From the NCBI RefSeq assembly GCF_900182955.1, contig NZ_FXUL01000027.1:24489-88488 (forward strand): a stretch of DNA of 64,000 bases. The letters run 5' to 3'. Positions within the stretch are counted from its first letter, which is position 1, and every line of letters starts with the position of its first letter. The notes under the pieces are model-generated. The model was not told where the DNA came from, did not search any database, and worked only from the letters and a program-made list of their open reading frames with translations. The stretch is from Noviherbaspirillum suwonense (GTDB taxonomy: Bacteria > Pseudomonadota > Gammaproteobacteria > Burkholderiales > Burkholderiaceae_D). Positions 55,934 through 64,000 of the stretch are shown in pieces. Made by a program: the position numbers and the translations under genes.

Positions 55934-56698
55934 TCAGCTCATCGGCGGCTGCCCGTTCGACGCGGTGAGGCCGCCATCCACCGGCAGGTTGACGCCATTG
56001 ACGAAGCGGGCGTCATGGCTGGCAAGGAAGGCGATGACGTCGGCCACTTCTTCCGGTTCGGCGCCGCGGCCGAGCGGGATGCGCTCGGCAAACTTGGCCA
56101 TCAGCTCCGGCTTCTGGTACATGTCCTCGGTCAGGTTGGTCCTGGTCAGGCTCGGACAGACCGCATTGATGCGTATGCCGTCGCGGCCATGGTCCATCGC
56201 CAGCGCCCGCGTAAAGTTGCAGACGGCTCCTTTCGCCGCATTGTAGATCGACATCGACCAGTCGCCTCCGAGGCCGGAAACCGACGCGACGTTGACGATG
56301 GAGCCGCCGGTGACGATGAGCTGCGGTATCGCCGCCCGGCAGCCGAAATACACGCCATCGAGATCGGTCGACATGACTTTTTTCCAGTCGTCGATGCTGC
56401 TTTCCGTGATTTTTCCTTCCACCGCCGTGCCGGCATTATTGACCAGCACGTCGAGCCGCCCGAACTGCCGCACCGTGTCGGCAACGAGCCCTTCGACCTC
56501 GGCCTGCTGCGAGACATCCGTCACGCGGACCAGGTACTTTCCAGCGGGCAGGCCAGCCGCGATGCGGTCGAGCTTGTCCTGCGTGCGCCCGGCCAGCACC
56601 ACCGTGGCGCCCTCGTCGGCGAAGCGCCTGGCGGTCGCCGCGCCGATGCCCGAACCGGCGCCGGTCACGATCACTACCTTGTCATTGAATCTCGTCAT
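55934..56698 (-). CDS. Short-chain dehydrogenase/reductase
   Basis: A 254-residue NAD(P)-dependent oxidoreductase. The cofactor motif TGAGSGIG spans 13-20, then VLVNNAGTA, catalytic serine in NVASVSG and the YxxxK pair in YNAAKGA. The C-terminal PVDGGLTASNGQP is typical. Substrate unknown. An AAGGAGCACACATG stretch provides the start. It lies 37 bases upstream of the patatin-type gene on the same strand, so the two may be cotranscribed. Confidence 0.92.
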   Translation of the reverse strand: MTRFNDKVVIVTGAGSGIGAATARRFADEGATVVLAGRTQDKLDRIAAGLPAGKYLVRVTDVSQQAEVEGLVADTVRQFGRLDVLVNNAGTAVEGKITESSIDDWKKVMSTDLDGVYFGCRAAIPQLIVTGGSIVNVASVSGLGGDWSMSIYNAAKGAVCNFTRALAMDHGRDGIRINAVCPSLTRTNLTEDMYQKPELMAKFAERIPLGRGAEPEEVADVIAFLASHDARFVNGVNLPVDGGLTASNGQPPMS

Positions 56699-56825
56699 GT
56701 GTGCTCCTTGTCTGGGTGACAGGCCGGCATGCCGGCCTTTTCCTATGGACGTTGGAGCACTCGCGGAGTTCGGTCTTTACGGGCCGGCCTTAAGCAGGCG
56801 CAACCCGTGCCCGCGAACGCAGGCT

Positions 56826-57140
56826 TCAGACCATGCCGAGTATCCGGCCGATTTCTGCAATGTAGGGACTGTCCTTGAGCACTTCGTTCTCGACTGCCGC
56901 CGACATGCGCTGGAAGGAAGAACGCGCCGAATGCAGGTCCTCGTCATTGACGTCGCGCCCGGCCGAGGCATTCAGCGCCGTTCGCAATATCTCGATTTCA
57001 TGCCGCAGGCGCTGCACTTCGTCACGGTCCGGAGCCCTTGCCAGCTCTTGTTCCAGATCAGAGACCAGGCGATTAATGCGCTCAAGATTCCATTGCGGAG
57101 CGGTCGATGCGGTGCTCGTGCCAGTGTTTTCTGCAGTCAT
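56826..57140 (-). CDS. Small coiled-coil protein
   Basis: A 104-residue helical, charged protein with heptad-like segments (INRLVSDLEQELARAPDRDE, LRHEIEILRTAL). It faintly resembles DUF4404, but I am not sure. AGGAGACCTT precedes the ATG at 57140, which is why that start is preferred over 57251. It shares its upstream region with the CBS-domain gene and is followed by the SDR gene on the same strand. It has no signal peptide. Confidence 0.65.
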   Translation of the reverse strand: MTAENTGTSTASTAPQWNLERINRLVSDLEQELARAPDRDEVQRLRHEIEILRTALNASAGRDVNDEDLHSARSSFQRMSAAVENEVLKDSPYIAEIGRILGMV

Positions 57141-57286
57141 AAGGTCTCCTGTCCGGTTGCTAAATACATGAGTCTGATGGCGGTGGGCCTGGCGCCATCC
57201 AACGCTGGCGCCGTAAGCATCCGACTGCATTATAGGCTTAAGCCCATGCATGGAGATTGGTGAAAGCCACTGACCGGGAGACTCCC

Positions 57287-57736
57287 ATGCCCATTAATGA
57301 ATGCTGCAAGCTCGATGTCGTTTGCTGCGATCCCGAGCTTTCCCTGCCTGATACCGCTGCGCTGATGCGCAAGAACCATGTGGGCGACGTGGTGGTCATT
57401 GAATCCCGGGGCAACGCACGCATGCCCATCGGGATCGTGACAGACCGCGACATCGTGATGGAAACCATGGCCCTGCAACTCGATGCGAGCCTGTTTACAG
57501 CCGGCGACATCATGAACACGCCGCTGGTGACGGTGAAGGAGAACGCCGGCTTCGTCGAAACCCTCAGGCTGATGCGCAGCCATGGCATACGCCGGATGCC
57601 GGTCGTCACCGAATCGGGCAGCCTGTACGGCATCGTGACGGCCGATGACATCGTCAGGGCCCTGGCGCTGGAGCTTTCGCTGGTGACCGAGGTCATGTCG
57701 GGCCAGACCGCGCATGAACGCAGGCTGCGCAAGTAG
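57287..57736 (+). CDS. Two-CBS-domain protein
   Basis: A 149-residue protein made of two CBS domains (about 10-70 and 82-140), which bind adenosine nucleotides to regulate partners. Visible segments are GIVTDRDIVMET and GIVTADDIVRALA. No other domain is attached, so it may act in trans as an energy sensor. The start at 57287 (MPINECCKLD) has GGGAG just upstream. The gene is divergent from the coiled-coil gene and convergent with the phosphoribosyltransferase gene. Confidence 0.9.
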   Translation: MPINECCKLDVVCCDPELSLPDTAALMRKNHVGDVVVIESRGNARMPIGIVTDRDIVMETMALQLDASLFTAGDIMNTPLVTVKENAGFVETLRLMRSHGIRRMPVVTESGSLYGIVTADDIVRALALELSLVTEVMSGQTAHERRLRK

Positions 57737-57759
57737 GAGCCGCGGGGAACGCCGCTTGC

Positions 57760-58419
57760 TCAGGCGCTTCCCGCGCTGGTTAATATAGCGGCCACTTCAT
57801 CGTCTTCCACCTGGTCGAAGCGGTCATAAAACTGGCCGACCGCGGCGAAATCCTGCGGTGCATGCAGGCATATCACTTCATCGGCCAGCGCCTCGACTTT
57901 CGCCAGGCTGTCGGCCGCGGCGACAGGCACCGCGCAAATCAACCGTGCCGGATGCTGCGCGCGCAAGGCCTGGAGCGCGGCGATCATCGTCGCGCCGGTG
58001 GCCAGGCCATCATCGACCACGATGACGGTCCGTCCCGCCGGATCGATCGGTGGCCGCAGCGGCGTATACCGCTCGCGACGCCGGCGCAGCACTTCCAGCT
58101 GGCGTGCAGCCTCCTGCTCGATGTAGGCCTCGTTCGCGCCGGCCTGGAAGGCATGCGGCGAACGATAGACGCGGCCGCTTTCATCCACCGCGCCGATGGC
58201 GAATTCCGCGCTGAACGGCGCGCCCAGCTTATGCACCAGCACCACGTCGAGTTCTCCCTGCAGCGCCTGGGCGATATCCCATGCCATCGGCACGGCGCCG
58301 CGGGGGATTGCCAGAACCAGGGAATGGGCGCCGCGATAAGCGGCAAGGCTGTTCGCAAGGGCCTGCGCGGCATCGGCCCGGTCACGGAAAAGTCGCTTGG
58401 CATTCATGGCGCTGTTCAT
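57760..58419 (-). CDS. Phosphoribosyltransferase family protein
   Basis: A 219-residue type I phosphoribosyltransferase-like protein with the PRPP-binding motif VIVVDDGLATGATM (about 131-144). The N-terminus RLFRDRADAAQALANSLAAYRG and LVLAIPRGAVPMAWDIA match the widespread uncharacterised family with similarity to xanthine/hypoxanthine enzymes; the true substrate is unknown. Starts at 58419 or 58407 are both possible. Convergent with the CBS gene. Confidence 0.88.
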   Translation of the reverse strand: MNSAMNAKRLFRDRADAAQALANSLAAYRGAHSLVLAIPRGAVPMAWDIAQALQGELDVVLVHKLGAPFSAEFAIGAVDESGRVYRSPHAFQAGANEAYIEQEAARQLEVLRRRRERYTPLRPPIDPAGRTVIVVDDGLATGATMIAALQALRAQHPARLICAVPVAAADSLAKVEALADEVICLHAPQDFAAVGQFYDRFDQVEDDEVAAILTSAGSA

Positions 58420-58678
58420 GTTGTGCTCGAGATTTCAGCATAGCGGCTTTTTTGGTTATCGGGCCCGTAAAATCCACGCGCATTGCATGGCGCGAAGACG
58501 TGGTTGCACCGTGCGCGTCCGCTTCATGCCGGACATTGCGGGATGCCGGTCTATCCATGCCCAGGATGTACCGGATGCCGTCGGTCGCCTTGCACTTGTG
58601 AAACCTTTCGGCGATTCAAGCAATGTCACCGCCTGTTCACGCATCGAGAATCCGGGCGATGCGTGAAGCACCGGCTAT

Positions 58679-59473
58679 TCAAGATGGACGCGTATCCTGC
58701 CAGGGAGGAAAAGATGCGTTTCCAGGCGCAGTCGCGGGAGCGGCGCCGGCGTCGTCGGCGTCGGCAGCGTTCAGCAGCCGCTTGAGAAGCGCGTCCATCC
58801 GCTGCCAATGGCTGCCTTTCCAGTAAACCCGGCCGCACAGGTCGCAGCGGCGGAATTCCCGGTACAGCTCGGCTACCCGCGGCGGCAGGCTGTCTTCCAC
58901 CCCGGACCGGTCGACGCTGCGCAGCGGCCTGTTGCAGGCGAGGCAAAGCGAGAATGGATGGGACTGCGGCGCCAGCCGGTATCGCGAGAACACCTGCTGC
59001 GCCTGTTCTTCCGCCTTCAATGGCCGGACATAGCAGCCGACCATGATGTCCTTGCGTATCAGCAGGTCGCGGTCACGCGTCAGCACGATGCGGTCCTGGG
59101 ACGCCGATATCGCCGCGATTTCCGCGTCGTCGTATCCGTTGTCGTAGAGCGTGTCGAAGCCGGCCATGCGCAGCAGGCGGGCCAGTCCGCCCAGGTGCGC
59201 ATCCGCCACGAACCTGGGCGGACCCTCGGGTAGGCGACTGCCCGGAAAGATATCGACCAAGTCGCCCTCCGCCAGCAGGCGCGTGAATGACGCGGCGACG
59301 CCATTCACCAGCAGCAGGCCCACTTCCGTATGCGGCACGCCCAGCGCCTCGACCATGTGCTTGGTTGTCGCAGCGCGTGCGCATTCGACGCGCACGTCCC
59401 GGCCGCGCCTGTCTGACGAGAGAAAGGTGTTGAGTTCGGCGTGGAAGCGGAAAGTAGCCGTTACCATCGCCAT
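58679..59473 (-). CDS. Mut7-C RNase-like protein with ubiquitin-like N-terminus
   Basis: A 264-residue protein (start at 59473). About residues 1-80 are a ubiquitin/MoaD-like domain (TFRFHAELNTFL ... GDLVDIFPGS), followed by the Mut7-C PIN-related nuclease domain with acidic residues in RFVADAHLGGLARLLRMAGFDT and RIVLTRDRDLL. A zinc ribbon CLACNRPL ... CDLCGRVYWKGSHWQRM closes the domain. It may cleave RNA; the substrate is unknown. A frame reaches 59587, and M at 59467 is another candidate start. The C-terminus is Ala/Asp-rich. Confidence 0.87.
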   Translation of the reverse strand: MAMVTATFRFHAELNTFLSSDRRGRDVRVECARAATTKHMVEALGVPHTEVGLLLVNGVAASFTRLLAEGDLVDIFPGSRLPEGPPRFVADAHLGGLARLLRMAGFDTLYDNGYDDAEIAAISASQDRIVLTRDRDLLIRKDIMVGCYVRPLKAEEQAQQVFSRYRLAPQSHPFSLCLACNRPLRSVDRSGVEDSLPPRVAELYREFRRCDLCGRVYWKGSHWQRMDALLKRLLNAADADDAGAAPATAPGNASFPPWQDTRPS

Positions 59474-59581
59474 AGTATTGCACCGCATCCATGCCGCGTG
59501 CTTGCACCGGCGCAGAACAGGAATGCGCCGGGCACTGCTATCCTGCTCGCTTTTAGCCCAGCAACCTGACAGGAGCAGCCC

Positions 59582-60454
59582 TTGCATTCCGAATCATCTT
59601 TCCATCCCGACGACTTTCCCGACACGTTGCAGGACCTGCCTGGCATCCGTCTCGATGCGGGCGCCGTTGGCCAGGCATTCGTCGCCGCCCAAGGCGCGCA
59701 GGTCGTGTCCTGGCACGCAGCCGACGGCATCGAGCGGCTGTACCTGTCGCCATCGACCGGCGGACTGACACGGGATGGGCGCAAGGCCATGCCGATACGC
59801 GGCGGCGTGCCAATCTGTTTCCCGCAGTTTTCCGACCGCGGTTCCATGGTGAAGCATGGCTTTGCCCGCAATCTTCCATGGCGCCTGGATCAACGCGCAC
59901 AGGCTTCGCTGACGATGACGCAACGCGATGGCGACGCCAGCCGCCAGCACTGGCCGCATGCGTTCGAAGCGCAGCTGTCTGTCCGCATGGAATTCGGCGC
60001 GCTGGAAATCTTGTTCACCGTGGTCAATACCGACAGCGTGGCATTCTCGTTTACGACCGCGCTGCACACCTACCTTCGGGTGGATGACATCCGCCAGATC
60101 CGCTTGCTGGGGCTGGAAGGTGTCGCCTACCAGGATGCCACCGACGGCTGCAAGGTGAAGACGCAGCAGGAAACAGCACTTTCGATTCCCGCCGAAGTGG
60201 ATCGCGTCTACCTGAATCCGCCGGGGATCGTGAGAATGGTCGAACAGGACCGTAGCCTGCTAACCATCTCGCAGCAGGGATTTTGCGACACCGTGGTCTG
60301 GAATCCGGGTCCCGACAGGGCGCGGATGCTGGCGGATATGCCCGACGAAGACTGGCTGCACATGCTATGCGTCGAGGCGGCATGCGCTTCCGCTGCCGTC
60401 ACCCTTGCGCCTGGCGAACGCTGGGAAGGCAGCCAGCGTCTCTGCGTAGGATAG
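59582..60454 (+). CDS. D-hexose-6-phosphate mutarotase
   Basis: An aldose 1-epimerase superfamily member (YeaD-like), 290 residues, that interconverts anomers of glucose 6-phosphate. Family features include MPIRGGVPICFPQF near 65, KHGFARNLPW and a C-terminal VWNPGPDRARMLADMPDEDW. The start is TTG at 59582: AGGAG lies six bases before it and no ATG occurs in the frame until residue 65 or so. The product has no signal peptide and acts in the cytoplasm. Confidence 0.9.
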   Translation: MHSESSFHPDDFPDTLQDLPGIRLDAGAVGQAFVAAQGAQVVSWHAADGIERLYLSPSTGGLTRDGRKAMPIRGGVPICFPQFSDRGSMVKHGFARNLPWRLDQRAQASLTMTQRDGDASRQHWPHAFEAQLSVRMEFGALEILFTVVNTDSVAFSFTTALHTYLRVDDIRQIRLLGLEGVAYQDATDGCKVKTQQETALSIPAEVDRVYLNPPGIVRMVEQDRSLLTISQQGFCDTVVWNPGPDRARMLADMPDEDWLHMLCVEAACASAAVTLAPGERWEGSQRLCVG

Positions 60455-60550
60455 CCGCACGCATGGGCGTTGCATCGGCATTCACTTGCAGCACGGTTCA
60501 ATTGCCCCATCTGCATGTTTTATGCAGCTGCTTACCCGGCAAACCCTCTC

Positions 60551-61687
60551 ATGCTCCCTGTCCTGTCGCTGTTGCTCCACATCTATGTCGGCGTCCGGCT
60601 GCTTCCTGAACTGATCGGCTGGCCAGTGCTGTTCGGCTTGCTGGCGTCATCCCTGGTCAGTTCCGCCTTGTTCATGCCGATGGGCATAGGCCTGGCTGCC
60701 CGGCTGTCCGGCGCCGGGCACAATACTGCCCGCGCCGTTATCTGGCTGGGCTGGGCCGGAATGGGTCTTTTTTCGACGCTCTTCGTATTGACCGTTGCCC
60801 GCGAGGTGGCGCTGCTGCTGGCGTTCGCGGCCGATGCGGCTCGCCCCGGAATGCTGGGCAGCGCCTTCGATCGGAATAGCGCACTCGGCGTCACGGTGCT
60901 GGGCTTTCTGATTACCCTGCTAGGGTTTTCGAACGCCCGGCGCACCGCGGCCGTCATCCGGGTCAATGTGCCGATCCGCAATCTGCCGGTGGCGCTGCAG
61001 GGTTTCCAGCTCGTGCAGATAAGCGACATTCATATAGGCCCGACGATACGCGGCGGCTACCTGCGCCGCATCGTGGAAACGGTGAACAGGCTGCGCCCTG
61101 ACATGGTTGCGATCACGGGTGATCTGGTCGACGGAAGCGTGCATGAGTTGGCTGCGCATGTGTCGCCGCTCGCCGAACTGCAATCGCGCCACGGTAGTTA
61201 CTTTGTCACCGGTAATCATGAATATTATTCCGGCGCCCATGCCTGGATCGCTGAGCTGCGTCGTTTGGGTATCACAGTGCTGCTCAACGCCCATGTGGTT
61301 CTCAGCCATGACGGCGCCCTGGCCGTGGTGGCCGGCGTCACAGACTACAACGCGGGCCATTTTGACCCGGCGCACCGGAGTAACCCGCTTGCGGCAATTG
61401 CCGATGCGCCAGCCGACGCCGGCGTGAAAATCCTGCTCGCCCATCAGCCGCGCAGCGCCGCAGCGGCGGCGGACGCTGGCTTCGATCTCCAGCTATCCGG
61501 GCACACGCATGGCGGCCAGTTCATGCCCTGGAATTTTTTCGTCAAAATGCAGCAGCCGTTCGTCGCCGGATTGCATCGCTTGCGCCAGCTATGGGTATAT
61601 ACGAGTCGCGGCACCGGTTACTGGGGTCCGCCCAAGCGTTTTGGCGCGCCGTCCGAGATTACCTTGATAACCCTGACTACCGCATGA
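60551..61687 (+). CDS. Membrane-anchored metallophosphoesterase
   Basis: A 378-residue protein with about four N-terminal membrane helices and a C-terminal calcineurin-like phosphoesterase domain. Metal-site motifs are ISDIHIGP, TGDLVDGS, TGNHEYY and SGHTHGGQ, all intact, as in YkuE-type proteins. The start at 60551 (MLPVLSLLLHIYVG) was chosen because it begins the first helix; ATG at 60515 or 60470 remain possible. Its last 11 bases overlap the convergent pilin-like ORF. Confidence 0.88.
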   Translation: MLPVLSLLLHIYVGVRLLPELIGWPVLFGLLASSLVSSALFMPMGIGLAARLSGAGHNTARAVIWLGWAGMGLFSTLFVLTVAREVALLLAFAADAARPGMLGSAFDRNSALGVTVLGFLITLLGFSNARRTAAVIRVNVPIRNLPVALQGFQLVQISDIHIGPTIRGGYLRRIVETVNRLRPDMVAITGDLVDGSVHELAAHVSPLAELQSRHGSYFVTGNHEYYSGAHAWIAELRRLGITVLLNAHVVLSHDGALAVVAGVTDYNAGHFDPAHRSNPLAAIADAPADAGVKILLAHQPRSAAAAADAGFDLQLSGHTHGGQFMPWNFFVKMQQPFVAGLHRLRQLWVYTSRGTGYWGPPKRFGAPSEITLITLTTA

Positions 61688-61865
61688 GCCAAGAGTGCGC
61701 AGCCGCCCTGTGATGGGCGTTTTTCGTGTCCGTACACATCTGCGCCGCCGGGTCGGACAGGCACAAGTGCCTTATCAGCGCATCGATCGTGAATGAACCG
61801 ACGATACCTGCAATAAGCAGCAGCACCATCAGCTTGATGATCGTCAGGCCGGCCTGCCTCTTCAT
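61677..61865 (-). CDS. Tiny pilin-like membrane peptide
   Basis: A 62-residue ORF starting MKRQAGLTIIKLMVLLLIAG. This closely follows the type IV prepilin pattern (short basic leader, G, then hydrophobic helix), but lysine is at mature position 5, where glutamate is expected. The body after the helix is too short to be a pilin and contains two cysteines (HLCLSDPAAQMC). A TTG start at 61883 with AGGACAAT before it is an alternative. It overlaps the metallophosphoesterase end. It might be a remnant or a real minor pseudopilin-like peptide. Confidence 0.5.
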   Translation of the reverse strand: MKRQAGLTIIKLMVLLLIAGIVGSFTIDALIRHLCLSDPAAQMCTDTKNAHHRAAAHSWLMR

Positions 61866-62482
61866 TGTCGTTTCGCTTGTCAAATTGTCCTGTCCCGCCG
61901 CTGGTGCTTATCGTCGCAGCATAAAAGCAGCATATTAACGCAGTGATGGATGCTGGCGGAAAGCGATCGGGCAGTGTCGGTACGTCCCATCCTGGGTCTT
62001 ATCGTCCGGGGCATGGTCGGCGCGTAATCGCCTGCGTGTTATTTCGTGTTGTATCGATTTGAGCGACCTGGCACCGTTCGATCAAGGCCGCTGGTTATGC
62101 CGTCGATTATCCATTCCTCGATGAATGGACTAGCCGGAATTCGTGCGCGGACCTGTAAAGAGAATCTAGATTTGCCAAAAGAAAAAACCCGCGACTTTGG
62201 ATCGCGGGCTTCCTGTCTTCTCGGCTTCCCCATTTGGATATGGATTTTGTGACCGCATGATGCAGTGAAATGCATCAAATGTCTACAGCTCCCGCAACAT
62301 TTTTCATGAATCCAAATGATGATCGCTTCGTTGTTCCGTACGGCTATCTGTACGGCAATCCCGACATGCCACCGGTGCGCTAAAGGGTTCTAGAAATTCA
62401 TGCCATTAACATGGACAGATCGCACTCCTTGCGCTTGAACCAGCGCTGGTTTCAGTGATCGCAGGGAGCAGCCTGTTCGCAG
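61866..62482. other. Gene-free region between pilin-like and H-NS genes
   Basis: About 620 bases with no supported gene. It includes the H-NS 3' side with a minus-strand terminator at 62181. Short frames on either strand lack homology signs. The rest shows nothing I can name. Confidence 0.5.
62181..62209 (-). terminator. Rho-independent terminator downstream of H-NS
   Basis: On the minus strand, a stem CCCGCGA/TCGCGGG with a 7-base loop is followed by a T-run. It lies about 270 bases past the hns stop, leaving a long 3' tail or an unannotated small transcript between. Confidence 0.8.
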
Positions 62483-62767
62483 TTAACCGACTCTGAACTG
62501 TTCCTTGTCTTTTCCCTTGATCCAGGCCGGCATTCTGCCGCGGCCTGACCAGGTATTTCCGGATTCATCACGGAACTGGATATTCGATTGACTGAACTTC
62601 GATTTCTTCTCGGAAGACGGCGCCTGTATATCGTCGATCGACAACTCGTAATCAGCCATCAACTTCCTGATGTTCGCTAGCGCATCCTTCACTTCGTTGA
62701 GACGTGCTTCTTCAGCGTCCTGCTGTAATTTCTGAATCTGGTCCTGTAACTCTTTATACGTCGGCAT
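62483..62767 (-). CDS. H-NS family nucleoid protein
   Basis: A 94-residue H-NS-like protein. The N-terminal half is a coiled coil for oligomers (ELQDQIQKLQQDAEEARLNEV), and the C-terminal DNA-binding motif is TWSGRGRMPAWIKG, the usual beta-proteobacterial form with the AT-hook-like core. It silences AT-rich DNA. The gene is alone on its strand and flanked by low-complexity DNA. AAGGGAATTATCTT stands before its ATG. Confidence 0.93.
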   Translation of the reverse strand: MPTYKELQDQIQKLQQDAEEARLNEVKDALANIRKLMADYELSIDDIQAPSSEKKSKFSQSNIQFRDESGNTWSGRGRMPAWIKGKDKEQFRVG

Positions 62768-63336
62768 AAGATAATTCCCTTGGTCTGGTGGGCATCCATA
62801 ACAAATGTAGATAGCCCAAGCATTGAGGGGTGCAGACTATCCCATAAATAAGCTATTGACAAGATCCATCAGATAAGGTTGGGCCGCGATTTATCTTTGG
62901 TCAGCGGAAAGCGCAAGGAAGGCAATCGCCATACCCTCTCCTCCCTATTAACAAATAGCAACCGGTCGAATAGGGGAAGCATCCGCTTATATCATCTGGA
63001 CATGAGCCATTCCGGCAAATGCCAATGTCAGGGTTTTCATTTGCAAGAGCAAAGACATCATGACTCCAGCTTTTGGTGCCTATGGGACAGCAGGAAAGCT
63101 CACCTTGTGCCAGTGCGATCCATTCTGAAAAGAACGGCAAGGTTGGCGTCCTGATAATCAGCTCAGCGGTCATGGGCAGAGACCTCTTAATTATGTGTAA
63201 CCCTTGTTATGTGTAACCCTTGGCCTACGCATCAGTAAGAAATCATTGTCCACAGGCATCGTGGCGCTGCCAGGGACGTAGTGCTTGTTAGACGTAAGCG
63301 ATCGATTTCGCCAAGCGGCCGCGGTGGTGTCGCACT
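62768..63336. other. Gene-free region upstream of H-NS
   Basis: About 570 bases that should hold the hns promoter. TTGTCA on the minus strand near 62853 is a candidate -35. The frames at 62879 (plus) and 62901 (minus) have no recognisable family and odd composition, so neither is called. TTATGTGTAACCCTTG occurs twice near 63190-63222. Confidence 0.45.
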
Positions 63337-63790
63337 TCGACACTTTGGCACTTCCGCACTTTTGGACTTCTGTGTTTCAGGACTTCGGTGTTTCAGGACT
63401 TCAGGACTTCAGGACTTCAGGGCTTCGAGCTTCAGGGCTTCGGGCTTTCGGGTTTCGAGCTTTGGGGTTTCGGGCTTCGGGCTTCGGGCTTCGGGCTTCG
63501 GGCTTCGGGCTTCGGGCTTCGGGCTTCGGGCTTCGGGCTTCGGGCTTCGGTGCTTCGGTGCTTCAGGGCCTTTGAACTTTGGTGATTTTGGGCTTCTGGG
63601 CTTCAGTTCTTCGGGCTCTGAGTTTTCGGCTTTGGGCTTCGAGGTTCGAGCTTCGGACTTGGGACTTGGGACTTGGGACTTAGGACTTCGAGCTTCGGGC
63701 TTCGGGCTTTCGGGCTTCGAGCTTCGGGCTTCGAGCTTCGAGCTTCGAGCTTCGAGCTTGAGCTTGAGCTTCGAGCTTGAGCTTTTGCCA
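63337..63790. repeat. Heptanucleotide tandem array (GGGCTTC type), about 450 bp
   Basis: A 7-base period runs through the segment. From about 63471 to 63550 the units GGGCTTC are nearly perfect (about 11 copies). The flanks carry degenerate units such as GACTTGG, GAGCTTC and AGGACTTC. The reading frames it opens (RASGFGLRASGFG plus; SPKPEARSPKPE minus) have no ribosome binding site and look like artefacts. It lies between the H-NS gene and the rRNA operon end. Confidence 0.9.
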
Positions 63791-63885
63791 TTGGGCTTCG
63801 AGCTTTGCAGCCCCGAGGCTAAGCCAAACTTCATTCAACTTTGCAGTCGGGACCCCTCAAGCACCACAAACCGCCGCCCCAAAGC

Positions 63886-63916
63886 GAAAACCCCCGGCGC
63901 CTGACGGCGACGGGGG
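63886..63916 (-). terminator. Terminator of the rRNA operon
   Basis: On the minus strand, CCCCCG-T-CGCC pairs with GGCG-C-CGGGGG around GTCA, followed by TTTT. It lies 14 bases past the end of the 5S gene. Confidence 0.85.
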
Positions 63917-63930
63917 TCTTCTGGTGTAAC

Positions 63931-64000
63931 AGCCTGACGATGACCTACTTTCACACTGGTTGCAGCACTATCATCGGCGCTAAGTCGTTTCACGGTCCTG
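63931..64000 (-). rRNA. rrf: 5S ribosomal RNA, 3' part (runs off right edge)
   Basis: The last 70 bases, read on the minus strand, end in AGTAGGTCATCGTCAGGCT and contain ACCGTGAAACGACTTAGCGC and GATGATAGTGCTGCAACCAG. These match the 3' part of betaproteobacterial 5S rRNA, including the stem that closes on the missing 5' GCCTGACGA. The remaining 45 or so bases and the 23S and 16S genes should lie beyond the window. Confidence 0.93.

Noticed and set aside
62879..63173. Small genes on both strands upstream of H-NS
   Set aside because: Overlapping frames on opposite strands with no family signs, ribosome binding site or normal codon use.
63337..63790. CRISPR array
   Set aside because: The units are 7 bases in direct tandem with no unique spacers, and no cas gene is present.
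63281..63904. Frames with RASGFGL or SPKPEAR repeats
   Set aside because: Any frame across a 7-base repeat without stops would give such a peptide; no ribosome binding site or conserved flank.

Overview
The window is high-GC DNA packed with bacterial genes. The gene set points to Betaproteobacteria, order Burkholderiales, most likely family Oxalobacteraceae (Herbaspirillum, Noviherbaspirillum or Massilia type). The evidence is def-fmt beside LysM-dprA-smg-topB, a phasin for polyhydroxyalkanoate granules, an NhaR-type LysR regulator, a betaproteobacterial H-NS protein, DUF3717 and DUF6139 proteins, and a 5S rRNA 3' end of betaproteobacterial type at the right edge. Family is inferred from gene content; no alignment was run.

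Left third (1-20 kb): a truncated ornithine aminotransferase gene diverges from its likely Lrp regulator. Formylmethionine metabolism (fmt, def) faces a LysM-dprA-smg-topB block for DNA uptake, processing and topology. A cation diffusion facilitator, a lipoprotein and an alkylation-repair pair (ogt, Ada-AlkA fusion) follow. A five-gene LivKGFHM-type ABC importer operon comes next. It is followed by about 0.95 kb without genes that holds a large nested inverted repeat. An MFS transporter with two tiny downstream genes closes the region.

Middle (20-45 kb): a B12-binding radical SAM protein, an acyl-CoA synthetase, an M15 peptidase, a phasin with a good sigma-70 promoter, CorA, a large FAD protein and a PA2169-type stress protein. 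The prkA-yeaH-spoVR stationary-phase operon is complete, with a terminator. A SET-domain lysine methyltransferase is followed by a flavoprotein and an overlapping 2Fe-2S ferredoxin. Then come folE, a hemerythrin with histone-like tails, a GlsB/YeaQ membrane protein, a phosphatase, a NAD(P)HX dehydratase, an M20 peptidase, nhaR, a Bax-inhibitor-1 protein and terC.

Right third (45-64 kb): membrane and stress genes (AI-2E exporter family, Tim44-like, MscS), an SRAP-domain protein, a small HTH protein, a GH81 beta-1,3-glucanase lipoprotein, NIPSNAP, patatin, SDR, CBS, phosphoribosyltransferase, Mut7-C, hexose-6-phosphate mutarotase and metallophosphoesterase genes, a tiny pilin-like ORF and H-NS. 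The last 1.2 kb has no convincing gene. It carries a roughly 450-bp heptanucleotide array, a minus-strand terminator and the 3' part of a 5S rRNA gene, so an rRNA operon enters from the right.

Most of the window is chromosomal housekeeping and stress physiology, with no phage, insertion sequence or CRISPR array seen. The most unusual signals are the nested inverted repeat near 17.6-18.3 kb, the SET-flavoprotein-ferredoxin module, the GH81 lipoprotein, the heptamer array beside the rRNA operon, and the pilin-like peptide with lysine where glutamate is expected.
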